The translations under genes and the position numbers were made by a program. A stretch of DNA of 33,972 nt, from positions 1 through 33,972 of the forward strand of contig CALCNV010000168.1 of the NCBI GenBank assembly GCA_937897645.1, given 5' to 3'. Position 1 is the first letter of the stretch. Every line of letters begins with the position of its first letter. Source of the stretch: an uncultured Lysobacteraceae bacterium (lineage in GTDB: Bacteria > Pseudomonadota > Gammaproteobacteria > Xanthomonadales > Xanthomonadaceae). The notes under the pieces were generated by a model. The model made no database searches, was not told where the DNA came from, and worked only from the letters and a program-made list of their open reading frames with translations. Below are positions 15,103-22,894 of this stretch, one piece after another.

Positions 15103-15489
15103 TCAACCGATTGCCATGCGCGCGATATAACCGGATCGGGTTTCGCCCGCTTCCCTGGCCTTGGTGTCGAGCCGGCGCAGCACGCGGCGCGGCAAGGTGA
15201 TGTTGACGCGCTCGATGGTGTCGTCCAGTTGCGCCGGGTCTACCATCACCACTGCGAACAGCCAGCCGGCGTAGTCCGCCTGGTTACGGATGGCGTCCAC
15301 GGACGAGGGCTTGGGAATGGCCTGTCCGGCATCCAGCGCGGCGTCTATCCACAAGGTGGCAGCGACTTCGGCATTGTCGAGCGCCTCATCCAGGGTGTCG
15401 CCCGCGGAAAAACAGCCGGGGAGGTCGGGGATGGCGACGCCGAACGCGCGGCCGCCGGTTCCGGGTTCGATGGCGATGGGGTAGCGCAT
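15103..15489 (-). CDS. hicB: HicB-type antitoxin
   Basis: The 128-aa protein has the HicB partial RNase H fold at its N-terminus (MRYPIAIEPGTGGRAFGVAIPDLPGCFSAGDTLDEALDNAEVA) and a ribbon-helix-helix DNA-binding domain at the C-terminus (about 94-126: VNITLPRRVLRRLDTKAREAGETRSGYIARMA). HicB occludes HicA and represses the operon. It starts 13 bases after the hicA stop behind a CGAGG site, the usual toxin-first order. The RHH domain implies an operator, and inverted repeats sit in the hicA promoter (15711-15731). Confidence 0.92.
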   Translation of the reverse strand: MRYPIAIEPGTGGRAFGVAIPDLPGCFSAGDTLDEALDNAEVAATLWIDAALDAGQAIPKPSSVDAIRNQADYAGWLFAVVMVDPAQLDDTIERVNITLPRRVLRRLDTKAREAGETRSGYIARMAIG

Positions 15490-15502
15490 GTCGTTGGCCT
15501 CG

Positions 15503-15682
15503 TTACAACCCGGCTTGTCTGCGGATGGCGGCTACCAATCCCTTGCCGAGGTCTTTTTTCGGATGCGGGACTACAAGAGTGCCGGGCTGCCGTGGATGCT
15601 GGAACGCGTGATGCGAACCACGCGTGCGGACGAGTACCCAGCCGACGGCTTCCAGTTCGCGGATCAGCGCCTTGCTGTTCAC
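15503..15682 (-). CDS. hicA: HicA-type mRNA interferase toxin, GTG start
   Basis: Reading the minus strand from a GTG at 15682 to TAA at 15503 gives 59 residues that match HicA over their full length: SKALIRELEAVGWVLVRTRG, then GSHHAFQHP with the catalytic His pair region, and the C-terminal PHPKKDLGKGLVAAIRRQAGL. HicA has a double-stranded RNA-binding fold and cleaves mRNA and tmRNA. No in-frame ATG exists upstream and no Shine-Dalgarno site precedes the GTG; a sigma70-like promoter places the -10 box about 9 bases before it, so the mRNA may be leaderless or nearly so. hicB follows 13 bases downstream. The pair lies between radC and argS on the same strand. Confidence 0.9.
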   Translation of the reverse strand: MNSKALIRELEAVGWVLVRTRGSHHAFQHPRQPGTLVVPHPKKDLGKGLVAAIRRQAGL

Positions 15683-15697
15683 TGCGTGTGTATCGTA

Positions 15698-15731
15698 CGC
15701 ACTGGGGGTCGAGTGTCAACGGTACACACTC
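15698..15731 (-). promoter_or_regulatory. hicAB promoter with candidate HicB operator
   Basis: On the minus strand a perfect -35 TTGACA (15714-15719) and a TACGAT -10 candidate about 16 bases later (around 15692-15697) lie just after the radC stop. An inverted repeat, gagtgt (15711-15716) and acactc (15726-15731), overlaps the -35 box. A ribbon-helix-helix repressor such as HicB could bind there. The promoter elements are seen; operator function is inference. Confidence 0.55.
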
Positions 15732-16404
15732 AAACCCAGCCCCGGGATGCCAGCGACACGGGCGGCCCATCCCCCACCACGAAATGATCGAGCAGCCGCA
15801 CTTCGACCAGCGACAGCGCCTGCTTGAGTCGGGCGGTCACCGCGCGGTCCGCGGCAGAGGGCTCCGCATCCCCGGACGGATGGTTGTGGCCCACGATGAC
15901 GGCCGCAGCGTTGTGGGCCAATGCCCGGCGCACGATTTCGCGGGGATGCACTTCGGCACCGTCCACCGTGCCCTGGAACATTTCCTCGAAGCCCAGCGCC
16001 CGGTGGCGGGTGTCCAGGAACAGGGCGGCGAACACCTCGTGCTGGCGTCCGCGCAGGCGCTGGGCGAAGTAGCGGCCGGCCGAGGCGGGGTCGGTGAGCA
16101 CTTCCCCACGTTCAAGCCCGGCCGCCAGGTGCCGATGCCCTAGCTCCAGCGCGGCGACCAGTTTGCAGGCGCGGGCCGGCCCCAACCCGGGCAGCTTGGC
16201 CATCCTCGCCGCATCGTTTTCCAGCAGCGCACGCAAGGGGCCGTGGCTGGCCAGCAGGGCGCGGGACGTTTCCACTGCGTCCTGCCCGCGCAGGCCTGAA
16301 CCCAAGAAGATCGCCAGCAATTCCGCGTCCGACAGCGTGCCGGCACCGTGGGCGAGGAGCTTTTCACGGGGGCGTTCGTCGGCGGGCCAGTCGCGTATGT
16401 GCAT
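15730..16404 (-). CDS. radC: RadC/YeeS-family JAB-domain protein
   Basis: The 224-aa protein starts MHIRDWPADERPREKLLAHG, carries a helix-hairpin-helix region (LPGLGPARACKL, 71-82) and the JAB/JAMM metal motif EVHPREIVRRALAHNAAAVIVGHNHPSGDAEPSAAD, with His173, His175 and Asp186. RadC proteins were named for a DNA-repair role that was later withdrawn; biochemical function remains unsettled. The ATG at 16404 gives the family N-terminus; the open frame upstream reads antisense to coaBC. It is divergent from coaBC, and its stop codon abuts the hicA promoter. Confidence 0.9.
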   Translation of the reverse strand: MHIRDWPADERPREKLLAHGAGTLSDAELLAIFLGSGLRGQDAVETSRALLASHGPLRALLENDAARMAKLPGLGPARACKLVAALELGHRHLAAGLERGEVLTDPASAGRYFAQRLRGRQHEVFAALFLDTRHRALGFEEMFQGTVDGAEVHPREIVRRALAHNAAAVIVGHNHPSGDAEPSAADRAVTARLKQALSLVEVRLLDHFVVGDGPPVSLASRGWV

Positions 16405-16500
16405 AGGACAAGGTTGGCGGGTGTCATGCCCCAATGGCATCAGGGGCGAGGGGTGCATCGGGTAAGCTAAGTGCCTGTACGGCGATAGGAATTCCCCGAC

Positions 16501-17709
16501 GTGGCGGACACATTGAAAGGACAGCACGTGTTGCTGTGCGTGGGTGGCGGCATCGCGGCCTACAAGGCGCTGGAACTGGTGCGCCGCCTGCGCGAGGCCG
16601 GTGCCGAGGTGCAGGTGGCCATGACCGAAGGCGCGCAGCAGTTCGTCACCCCGCTCAGCTTCCAGGCGCTGTCCGGTTCGCCGACCCGCACCAGCCTGTG
16701 GGACAGTGCGGCGGAAGCCTCGATGGGCCATATCGAACTGGCGCGCTGGGCCGACCGCATCATCGTGGCGCCCGCCACCGCGGACCTGCTGGCCAAGCTT
16801 GCGCACGGGTTCGCCAGCGACCTCGTGACTACCCTGTGCCTCGCCACAACGGCACCCATCACCGTGGCCCCGGCCATGAACCACCGCATGTGGCAGCACC
16901 CGGCGACCCAGGCCAATGTCGCGACGCTGAAGGCGCACGGCGTGCAGGTCATCGGCCCGGAAGACGGCCCCTTGGCCGAAGGCGAATCCGGCCCCGGCCG
17001 CCTCAGCGAACCTGACGCGATCGTGGCGGCGCTCACGTCCAGCCCGGCACCCACCGGCAACGCCGCCCTGCACGGTTACAAGGTCGTGGTCAGCGCCGGA
17101 CCCACGTATGAAGACCTTGATCCGGTGCGCTACCTGGGCAACCGCAGCAGCGGCAAGATGGGCTTCGCCGTCGCGGCCAGCGCGGCGCGGCGCGGCGCGG
17201 AGGTGGTGTTGGTCGCCGGCCCCGTGCATCTGCCCACGCCTGCCGGCGTGACCCGGGTGGACGTGCGTTCGGCGGCGCAGATGCGCGAAGCGGTGTTCGC
17301 CGCCTTCCCGGCCGACATCTACATCGGTGCCGCCGCCGTGGCCGATTACACGCCGCGCGTGCCGGCCGCCAACAAGATCAAGAAGTCCAACGAATCACTC
17401 GCACTGGACCTGGTGCGCACGCCCGACATCCTGGCCGAGGTCGCCGCGCAGACCCAGTCGCTGAAGCTGGTGGTCGGCTTCGCCGCGGAAACCGAAAACG
17501 TCGCCGGCTACGCGCGCGGCAAGCTGGTGGCCAAGCACCTGGACCTGATCGTCGCCAACCGCGTGGGCGTGGCCGACGGCGGGTTCGAAAGCGACCAGAA
17601 CGCGATGACCGCGTTCTGGAGCGACGGCGAGCGCGTGTTCGCCCCCGGCGCGAAGACGCGCCTGGCCGATGAACTGATCGACCTGATCGTGGAGCGACTG
17701 GACGCATGA
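16501..17709 (+). CDS. coaBC: Bifunctional phosphopantothenoylcysteine decarboxylase / phosphopantothenate-cysteine ligase
   Basis: The 402-aa protein fuses the FMN-dependent CoaC domain (about 1-185) to CoaB (about 190-402), making 4'-phosphopantetheine for coenzyme A. CoaC landmarks are GGGIAAYKA, MGHIELARWAD with active His77, and APAMNHRMW (123-131). CoaB shows VVSAGPTYEDLDPVRYLGNRSSGKMGFA and AAVADYTPRVPAANKIKK. In the CoaC substrate flap, many homologues read ACGD/E-x-G-x-GRM, with the cysteine needed to reduce the intermediate; here it reads LAEGESGPGRL, with Glu160 at that place. The start is GTG at 16501 with AGGAA upstream. Its TGA overlaps the dut ATG (ATGA), so the genes are coupled. 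Confidence 0.95.
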   Translation: MADTLKGQHVLLCVGGGIAAYKALELVRRLREAGAEVQVAMTEGAQQFVTPLSFQALSGSPTRTSLWDSAAEASMGHIELARWADRIIVAPATADLLAKLAHGFASDLVTTLCLATTAPITVAPAMNHRMWQHPATQANVATLKAHGVQVIGPEDGPLAEGESGPGRLSEPDAIVAALTSSPAPTGNAALHGYKVVVSAGPTYEDLDPVRYLGNRSSGKMGFAVAASAARRGAEVVLVAGPVHLPTPAGVTRVDVRSAAQMREAVFAAFPADIYIGAAAVADYTPRVPAANKIKKSNESLALDLVRTPDILAEVAAQTQSLKLVVGFAAETENVAGYARGKLVAKHLDLIVANRVGVADGGFESDQNAMTAFWSDGERVFAPGAKTRLADELIDLIVERLDA

Positions 17710-18191
17710 CACCCACCGTGAGCAAGACCGCCGCCACCCACGCCATGGAAGTGAAGCTGCTGGATCCCCGCTTCGGCGACGAATGGCCGTTGCCCGCCTA
17801 CGCCACCGTGGCCAGCGCGGGCATGGACCTGCGCGCCGCCGTGGATGCGCCGCTGACCCTCGGCGCCGGCGAGACCGCGCTGGTACCCAGCGGCATCGCC
17901 ATCCACCTGGGTGATCCGCAGCTGTGCGCGGTGATACTGCCGCGTTCCGGCCTGGGCCACCGCCACGGCATCGTGCTGGGCAATGGCACCGGCCTGATCG
18001 ATGCGGACTACCAGGGCCCGCTGCTGATCAGCGTATGGAACCGCAGCCAGGAAACCTTCACCATCCAGCCCGGGGACCGCATCGCGCAGCTGGTTGTGCT
18101 GCCCGTCACGCGGGTAAGCTTGCAAGTCGTGGATACTTTTGCGGACAGCGCGCGTGGCGAAGGGGGCTTCGGCCACACAGGCGTCCGCTGA
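17706..18191 (+). CDS. dut: dUTP diphosphatase
   Basis: The 161-aa trimeric dUTPase hydrolyses dUTP to dUMP, keeping uracil out of DNA and feeding dTMP synthesis. All five motifs are present: SAGMDLRA (I), PRSGLGHRHGI (II), GTGLIDADYQGPL (III), PGDRIAQLVV (IV) and RGEGGFGHTG (V). The N-terminus has about 13 extra residues before MEVKLLDPRFG, so an internal start at the Met of MEVKLL (17745) is possible, although the ATGA overlap with coaBC supports 17706. The coaBC-dut pairing is common in gammaproteobacteria. Confidence 0.95.
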   Translation: MTPTVSKTAATHAMEVKLLDPRFGDEWPLPAYATVASAGMDLRAAVDAPLTLGAGETALVPSGIAIHLGDPQLCAVILPRSGLGHRHGIVLGNGTGLIDADYQGPLLISVWNRSQETFTIQPGDRIAQLVVLPVTRVSLQVVDTFADSARGEGGFGHTGVR

Positions 18192-18207
18192 TTAGGGGCA
18201 ATTGAAG

Positions 18208-20544
18208 ATGGCCGATAAGAAAACCGCCACGTCACACCTGCCCATGGCGGAACTGCGGCGGGTATTGCCGCTGCTTGCGGTGTTGTTCGCGCTGCTGGCG
18301 CTCTGGTTCGGCTGGAGCGGCGTGCAGCAGTGGCGGGAATCCCGGCTGGAACAAGGCTTGCAGCAGGCGCGTGACGCCAGCCTGGCGGCCACCGAACAGA
18401 ACCTCACCGCGCTCACGGCCCAGCTCACGCAACGGGTCGCGGCCGCGCCCGTGCAAGCCAGCTTGCGCGCTGGTGACACGGCGGCTGCGGCGGCGGCCAT
18501 CGGCAAGGACTGGAAGCAGGCCGGCCCCGTGCAGGTGTTGCCTGCGGACCTCGACGCCGGCTATGCCGATCCAACCCAGTTCGGCTTCAGCAAGCTGGCT
18601 TTGCTGGAAGCCGCCCTGACCCAGGGCAAAGCAGTGGCGCGCGTGGTGCGTGGCGACAAGCAGAACACCTTGGGACTGGCGGCGCCGGCACAGGGCCGCG
18701 TCGTGTTCGTGGGCTTTCCGCTGGCCGTGCTCACGGACAGCTTCAAGAGCGGCGACGTGCCCGGCAATGCCTACCTGGCCCTGCGCCAGGGCAGTTACAC
18801 CATCCACCAGGCCGGCAACAGCGGTCTGTCCGAAGGTGCGGAGGCACTCGCCCGACCGATTGGCAAGACCGGCCTGCGCATCGTGGCGGGCCTGCCCGAC
18901 GGCACCGATGGCCCGATGGGCCTGGGTGCCATCGCCAGCCTGGTGGCCGCGCTGGTATTCGCCGGACTGGCTGCGCTCGCCGCACTGGTGGCGAAGGGAC
19001 GCGTGAACCTCAACTTCGGCAAGCGCACCGGTTCGATTGATACGGACACCGAGGCCGAGCCTACCCTGGTCGAAGCCCTGCAACGGGAACCGTTGCCGGC
19101 GACAAGCAAGAGTTCTGAAACCACCCACAAGGACGTAGACACCGTGGCACCAAGCAGCGCACGTATCGAAGTGGACCCCGGTATCTTCCGGGCCTATGAC
19201 ATCCGCGGCATCGTCGGCACCACGCTCAGCGTGGACGTGGCCGAACGCATCGGCCAGTCCATCGGTTCACTGATGGAAGAACAGGGCCTGTACGACATCG
19301 TGGTCGGCCGCGACGGCCGCCTGTCCGGCCCCGAACTGTCCGCCGGCCTCATCGAAGGCCTGCGCAAGGCCGGTCGCAACGTCATCGACATCGGACTGGC
19401 GCCGACGCCCGTGGCCTATTTCGCCGCCTACCATTTGCGCACCGGCAGCAGCGTGGCGGTGACCGGCAGCCATAACCCGCCGGACTACAACGGCTTCAAG
19501 ATCGTGATCGGCGGGCAGACCCTGTCCGGCGACGCCATCACCGACCTCTACACCCGCATCAGCGAACACCGCCTGCATGAGACCGCGATGCCCGGCAGCC
19601 TGCTGCAACGCGAAGTCGATGCGGACTACATCCAGCGCATCGCCGACGACGTGCAGCTGGATCGCCGCCTCAAAGTGGTGGTCGACGCCGGCAACGGCGT
19701 GGCCGGCGGCATCGTGCCGCAGCTGCTGGAAGCCATCGGTGCCGATGTGATTCCCTTGTATTGCGACGTCGATGGCACCTTCCCCAACCATCACCCCGAT
19801 CCCAGCGAGCCGCACAACCTCGAAGACCTCATCCAGACCGTCAAGCGTTTCGACGCCGACCTGGGCCTGGCCTTCGACGGCGATGCCGATCGCCTGGGCG
19901 TGGTGACCAAGGAAGGCGAGATCATCTTCCCCGATCGCCTGTTGATGCTGTTCGCCGCCGACGTGTTGGAACGCAATCCCGGCGCGCTGGTCATCTACGA
20001 CGTGAAGTGCACCGGCAAGCTGCAGGGCTGGATCCTGCGCCACGGCGGCACGCCGCTGATGTGGCAGACCGGGCATTCGCTGATCAAGGCCAAGATGCGC
20101 GAAACCGGCGCGGAACTGGCCGGCGAGATGAGCGGGCACTTCTTCTTCCAGGAGCGCTGGTACGGCTTCGACGACGGCATGTATGCCGCGGCGCGCCTGC
20201 TGGAAATCCTGGCGTCGCGCGACGAGACGCCGAGCGAGGTGTTGAACGCGCTTCCGAACGCGCTGTCCACGCCGGAGATCAAGGTGCCGGTGGAATCGGG
20301 CAGTCCGCACGACATCGTGCAGCGTTTCGTCGACAGCGCGCATTTCGAAGGCGCGCGCCAGTCCACCATCGATGGCCTGCGTGCGGATTGGGAAGACGGC
20401 TGGGGCCTGGTGCGTGCGTCCAACACCACGCCCATCCTGGTGCTGCGTTTCGAAGCCGACAGCAAGGAAGCACTGGAACGTATCAAGGACGAATTCCGTG
20501 CGCACCTGGCCATCGTGGCGCCGGAGTTGAAGGCGACGTTCTGA
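18208..20544 (+). CDS. algC: Phosphomannomutase/phosphoglucomutase with membrane-anchored periplasmic N-terminal domain
   Basis: The 778-aa protein has two parts. Residues 1-~300 hold two transmembrane helices (about 17-38 and 235-260) around a ~190-residue, probably periplasmic domain, then a polar linker. The catalytic part starts near 325 (GIFRAYDIRGIVG): TGSHNPPDYNG with phosphoserine Ser421, metal-binding FDGDADRLG (Asp557, 559, 561), sugar-binding GEMSGHFFF and C-terminal RASNTTPILVLRFEA. It interconverts the 1- and 6-phosphates of mannose and glucose for LPS, exopolysaccharide and nucleotide-sugar synthesis (AlgC in Pseudomonas, XanA in Xanthomonas). The extended form is known in Pseudomonas and Xanthomonadales. 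The ATG at 18208 is 16 bases after dut, so coaBC-dut-algC is an operon. Confidence 0.93.
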   Translation: MADKKTATSHLPMAELRRVLPLLAVLFALLALWFGWSGVQQWRESRLEQGLQQARDASLAATEQNLTALTAQLTQRVAAAPVQASLRAGDTAAAAAAIGKDWKQAGPVQVLPADLDAGYADPTQFGFSKLALLEAALTQGKAVARVVRGDKQNTLGLAAPAQGRVVFVGFPLAVLTDSFKSGDVPGNAYLALRQGSYTIHQAGNSGLSEGAEALARPIGKTGLRIVAGLPDGTDGPMGLGAIASLVAALVFAGLAALAALVAKGRVNLNFGKRTGSIDTDTEAEPTLVEALQREPLPATSKSSETTHKDVDTVAPSSARIEVDPGIFRAYDIRGIVGTTLSVDVAERIGQSIGSLMEEQGLYDIVVGRDGRLSGPELSAGLIEGLRKAGRNVIDIGLAPTPVAYFAAYHLRTGSSVAVTGSHNPPDYNGFKIVIGGQTLSGDAITDLYTRISEHRLHETAMPGSLLQREVDADYIQRIADDVQLDRRLKVVVDAGNGVAGGIVPQLLEAIGADVIPLYCDVDGTFPNHHPDPSEPHNLEDLIQTVKRFDADLGLAFDGDADRLGVVTKEGEIIFPDRLLMLFAADVLERNPGALVIYDVKCTGKLQGWILRHGGTPLMWQTGHSLIKAKMRETGAELAGEMSGHFFFQERWYGFDDGMYAAARLLEILASRDETPSEVLNALPNALSTPEIKVPVESGSPHDIVQRFVDSAHFEGARQSTIDGLRADWEDGWGLVRASNTTPILVLRFEADSKEALERIKDEFRAHLAIVAPELKATF

Positions 20545-20593
20545 GGCAGAGGGCGGGTCCATAGACCGGCGGTCGGCATCAGTTGCCATCCTT

Positions 20594-20659
20594 GTAGATC
20601 CGAGCTTGCTCGGTCGCTCTTCGCGCAAATCAGGAACATCCGTGCAAGCTCGGATCTAC
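20594..20659. repeat. 66-bp palindromic repeat, copy A
   Basis: An imperfect inverted repeat beginning gtagatccgagcttgctcgg and ending in the reverse complement. It has the same length and most of the same bases as the inner element at 29826-29891, which marks a dispersed family. It follows algC and may act as its terminator. Confidence 0.8.
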
Positions 20660-20670
20660 TGAGGCACAAG

Positions 20671-20692
20671 CCTGCGCTCTAACTGGGCTACA
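20671..20692 (-). repeat. Degenerate half of the 34-bp REP family
   Basis: On the minus strand it reads tgtagcccagttagagcgca, close to the arm of the 4964-5050 hairpin. No facing arm is present. The stop codon of the reductase gene (20688-20690) lies inside it. Confidence 0.6.
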
Positions 20693-21269
20693 CGTTCTTA
20701 AGTGGCCCTGCGGCTTTGTAGGTATTGAGGAGAATGCCGGACGGAGTAGCCTGCGTGCTGGCCAGCTCGAATGCGCGCGCCGGGGTTCCTTCCGCGAAGA
20801 AGCGCTTGCCCACGCCAAGCAGTACCGGATAGACCGCCAACACCACTTCATCGGCCAAGCCATGCTCAAGCACCGTTGACGTCAGCGTGGCGCTGCCCGA
20901 CAGGACAAGGTCCGGGCCGCCCTGCGACTTGATGTGGTGGATACCTTCGATGATGTCCGGCCCCAAGCACGCGAACGGACCCCATTCGAGGCTTTGCGGA
21001 CGATGGGTGGCGACGAATTTGGTTGCCGCGTTCAGTCGGTCGCCTATCTCACTGCTGGGCGCCAATGGCCAGAAGCCAGCCCATGCATCGTAGGTGCGAC
21101 GCCCCAGCAGCAAATCGAAGCGCTCGCCATGCGCAGCCAGCATCGCGTCGCGGCCCGCGGGTGTGCGATACGGCGCCGTCCAGTCGCCATAGGGGAAGTC
21201 GCCGTCGTCGCCGGAAACCTGCATCACCCCGTCCAGCGAGATGTGTTCGATGATCCTGAGCGTCCTCAT
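20688..21269 (-). CDS. RibD C-terminal / dihydrofolate-reductase-like protein
   Basis: The 193-aa protein belongs to the RibD_C/DHFR-fold family of NADPH-linked reductases of mostly unknown substrate. Signs are MRTLRIIEHISLDGVMQ, LLLGRRTYDAWAGFWP (52-67), LVLSGSATLTSTVLEHGLADEVVLAVYPVLLGVGKRFF, and the C-terminal strand LASTQATPSGILLNTYKA. It is not the metabolic FolA enzyme. The TAG stop is supplied by a degenerate REP element, so the original C-terminus may have been altered by a few residues. It stands alone in a patch of accessory-type genes. Confidence 0.8.
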   Translation of the reverse strand: MRTLRIIEHISLDGVMQVSGDDGDFPYGDWTAPYRTPAGRDAMLAAHGERFDLLLGRRTYDAWAGFWPLAPSSEIGDRLNAATKFVATHRPQSLEWGPFACLGPDIIEGIHHIKSQGGPDLVLSGSATLTSTVLEHGLADEVVLAVYPVLLGVGKRFFAEGTPARAFELASTQATPSGILLNTYKAAGPLKNV

Positions 21270-21362
21270 GCCTGTCTCCGTGTCGTGGGGTTGCAGCAGC
21301 CGCAGCTGGAATAAACCACGGGGTATCGCACTTCGAGTGCCGGTTCGTCCGCGGTGCCGAAG

Positions 21363-21956
21363 TCAGTGCTCCAGGAACATGCACCACAACGTTGCGCTAC
21401 CAAGTGTTCCCCTTCCCGTTTCGGTAAAGCCGTTGCGTGCGTAGAACTGCACATTCGAGGGGTTCGCTGTTTCCAGGTAGACCCCGCTGGACAACCGGTC
21501 GCTCGCGGAAAGATCGCAGAACGACGCGAGCAATTGCCTGCCGACGCCGAGGCCCTGCAGGGCAGGATCAATGCCGATCACGCCGAGGTAATAGTGTGGC
21601 GCGGGCGGCATGCCCTGCGCGGCGATCTCGTCGTAGCGTGCCATGCGCTCGGTCAAGCCGGGGATGTGTTCCTCGAAAGCATCCCAGTCTTCAGTGATCG
21701 CGCTTGGCCAGGTGGGGCGTGCCGTGGTGTATCCCATCGCGGCCCCACGCACGCCGCCCTCATCGCGTGCCAACAGGACCGGCATTGCAAGGGCGATGCG
21801 TGCCCGCATCAACAGCGTGAAAAACCGTGTCACCCGTCGTGGGTAGTCCGGGCCGGTTCCAAGCAGGAATCCCGTGATCGGATCCTGCGCGAATGCCGTG
21901 GCCAGGCAGCCTACGGCGTGTTCCAGGTCTGATGGGGCGGCAGCAGTGATGTGCAT
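21363..21956 (-). CDS. GNAT-family N-acetyltransferase
   Basis: The 197-aa protein begins MHITAAAPSDLEHAVGCLATAF and has the acetyl-CoA-binding motif LGVIGIDPALQGLGVGRQLL followed by VYLETANPSNVQFYARNGFTETG, the usual motifs A and B of GNAT enzymes. Substrate is not evident; small-molecule or protein N-acetylation are both possible. The ATG at 21956 gives the family-like N-terminus; the frame extends 34 codons further upstream without family likeness. About 93 bases separate it from the downstream reductase gene, and I see no gene between them. Confidence 0.8.
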   Translation of the reverse strand: MHITAAAPSDLEHAVGCLATAFAQDPITGFLLGTGPDYPRRVTRFFTLLMRARIALAMPVLLARDEGGVRGAAMGYTTARPTWPSAITEDWDAFEEHIPGLTERMARYDEIAAQGMPPAPHYYLGVIGIDPALQGLGVGRQLLASFCDLSASDRLSSGVYLETANPSNVQFYARNGFTETGRGTLGSATLWCMFLEH

Positions 21957-22070
21957 GGCATCCAACGCCTCGTGTGGTCCGATGGTCCTGCTTAAAAAAT
22001 CGAGCGTTTGGCATGCGCTCGGGCTTTGCAGTGATTTGGATCGACCCTGCAATGACAACCGCAGCGCCGC

Positions 22071-22715
22071 TCAATCACGATCCGGCGCGCCCAGCGGGAA
22101 GTAGTGGCGGAACGGCCTGGCCTCGTCCACGGCGCGGGCGACATGGGGGTGGGCCAGTACGCGCGCGCGGTAGGCGCGCAGGTGGGCGTGGTGGCGTGGA
22201 ATTTCATGCGCCCAGTCCGCGTAGAACAGCGACGGCGCCGCGGCGCAATCCGCCAGCGTGAACGTTTCACCTGCGGCCCAATTGCGGCCGGCGAGGTGTT
22301 GGTCCAGCCACGCGTAAATGCTGTCCAGCAGGCGGCGCGCGTGGGCCACGCCATACGCATCGCGATCAGGCTCCGCGCGCATGGCGTCGTGGACGATCTT
22401 CTGCATCGGGGTCATCACTTCGTTGTCGAAGATGCGATCCAGCATGCGCGCCTCGATGCCGGCATCGCCGTCGGGGATCATGCGCTCCGGGCCTGGATGG
22501 TGGAGCTGCAGGTGTTCGATGATGGTGCTGCTCTCCAGCACCGTGCGCCCCGCATCCACGAGCACGGGAAAGCGCTTGAGTGGCCACAGCGCCGCGAGCT
22601 CGGCGTTGGCGGTGGGATCTTCCAGGTTGCGGTAGTCGAACGGCGTGTCGTTCGCATACAGCGCGATCAGGACTTTCTGGCTGTAGGACGAGAAGGGGTG
22701 GGCATACAGCTTCAT
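22071..22715 (-). CDS. Glutathione S-transferase family protein
   Basis: The 214-aa protein has an N-terminal thioredoxin-fold GST domain, MKLYAHPFSSYSQKVLIALYAN with Ser at the usual catalytic position, FPVLVDAGRTVLESSTIIEHL (cis-Pro and the ES glutathione contact), and a C-terminal helical domain including FTLADCAAAPSLFYADW. It probably conjugates or reduces small electrophiles; the specific substrate is unknown. The ATG at 22715 is the family start; the open frame upstream is produced by repeat DNA. Confidence 0.87.
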   Translation of the reverse strand: MKLYAHPFSSYSQKVLIALYANDTPFDYRNLEDPTANAELAALWPLKRFPVLVDAGRTVLESSTIIEHLQLHHPGPERMIPDGDAGIEARMLDRIFDNEVMTPMQKIVHDAMRAEPDRDAYGVAHARRLLDSIYAWLDQHLAGRNWAAGETFTLADCAAAPSLFYADWAHEIPRHHAHLRAYRARVLAHPHVARAVDEARPFRHYFPLGAPDRD

Positions 22716-22749
22716 TGGATCGTCTCCGCAGACTTTGCCGTCAGCATCG

Positions 22750-22778
22750 GTAGCCCGGGCAAGCGTAACGCACCCGGA
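22750..22778. repeat. Solo REP half
   Basis: Begins gtagcccgggcaagcgtaac and ends cacccgga, resembling the left arm of the 23530s repeat (agcccgggtaagcgaagcgc). No facing arm lies within 40 bases. Confidence 0.5.
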
Positions 22779-22802
22779 TGGCGCCTTGCACGGAAGCAAC
22801 AT

Positions 22803-22888
22803 GTAGCCCGGGTAGAGCGCAGCGAAACCCGGGGCTTTGAAACGATCCGCCAACGGCCCCGGGTTTCGCTGCGCTCTACCCGGGCTAC
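22803..22888. repeat. REP-type hairpin, second copy of the 34-bp-arm family
   Basis: Arms 22803-22836 and 22855-22888 are inverted copies with one mismatch and are the same sequence as the element at 4964-5050; the 18-base spacer shares gatccgcca with it. It lies between the SnoaL-like gene's 3' end and the GST start. Confidence 0.88.
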
Positions 22889-22894
22889 ATCGTG

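Noticed and set aside
12500..15130. 876-codon plus-strand open frame antisense to argS and the SPOR gene
   Set aside because: It covers three well-recognised minus-strand genes; the translation is His/Gln/Arg-rich and typical of GC-rich antisense frames.
16405..17229. Long upstream extension of radC
   Set aside because: It is antisense to coaBC, and RadC homologues begin at MHIRDWPADERPREK.
20671..20692. attC core-like ctctaac near the reductase stop
   Set aside because: The first base does not fit RYYYAAC, no paired half exists, and the sequence matches a REP arm instead.
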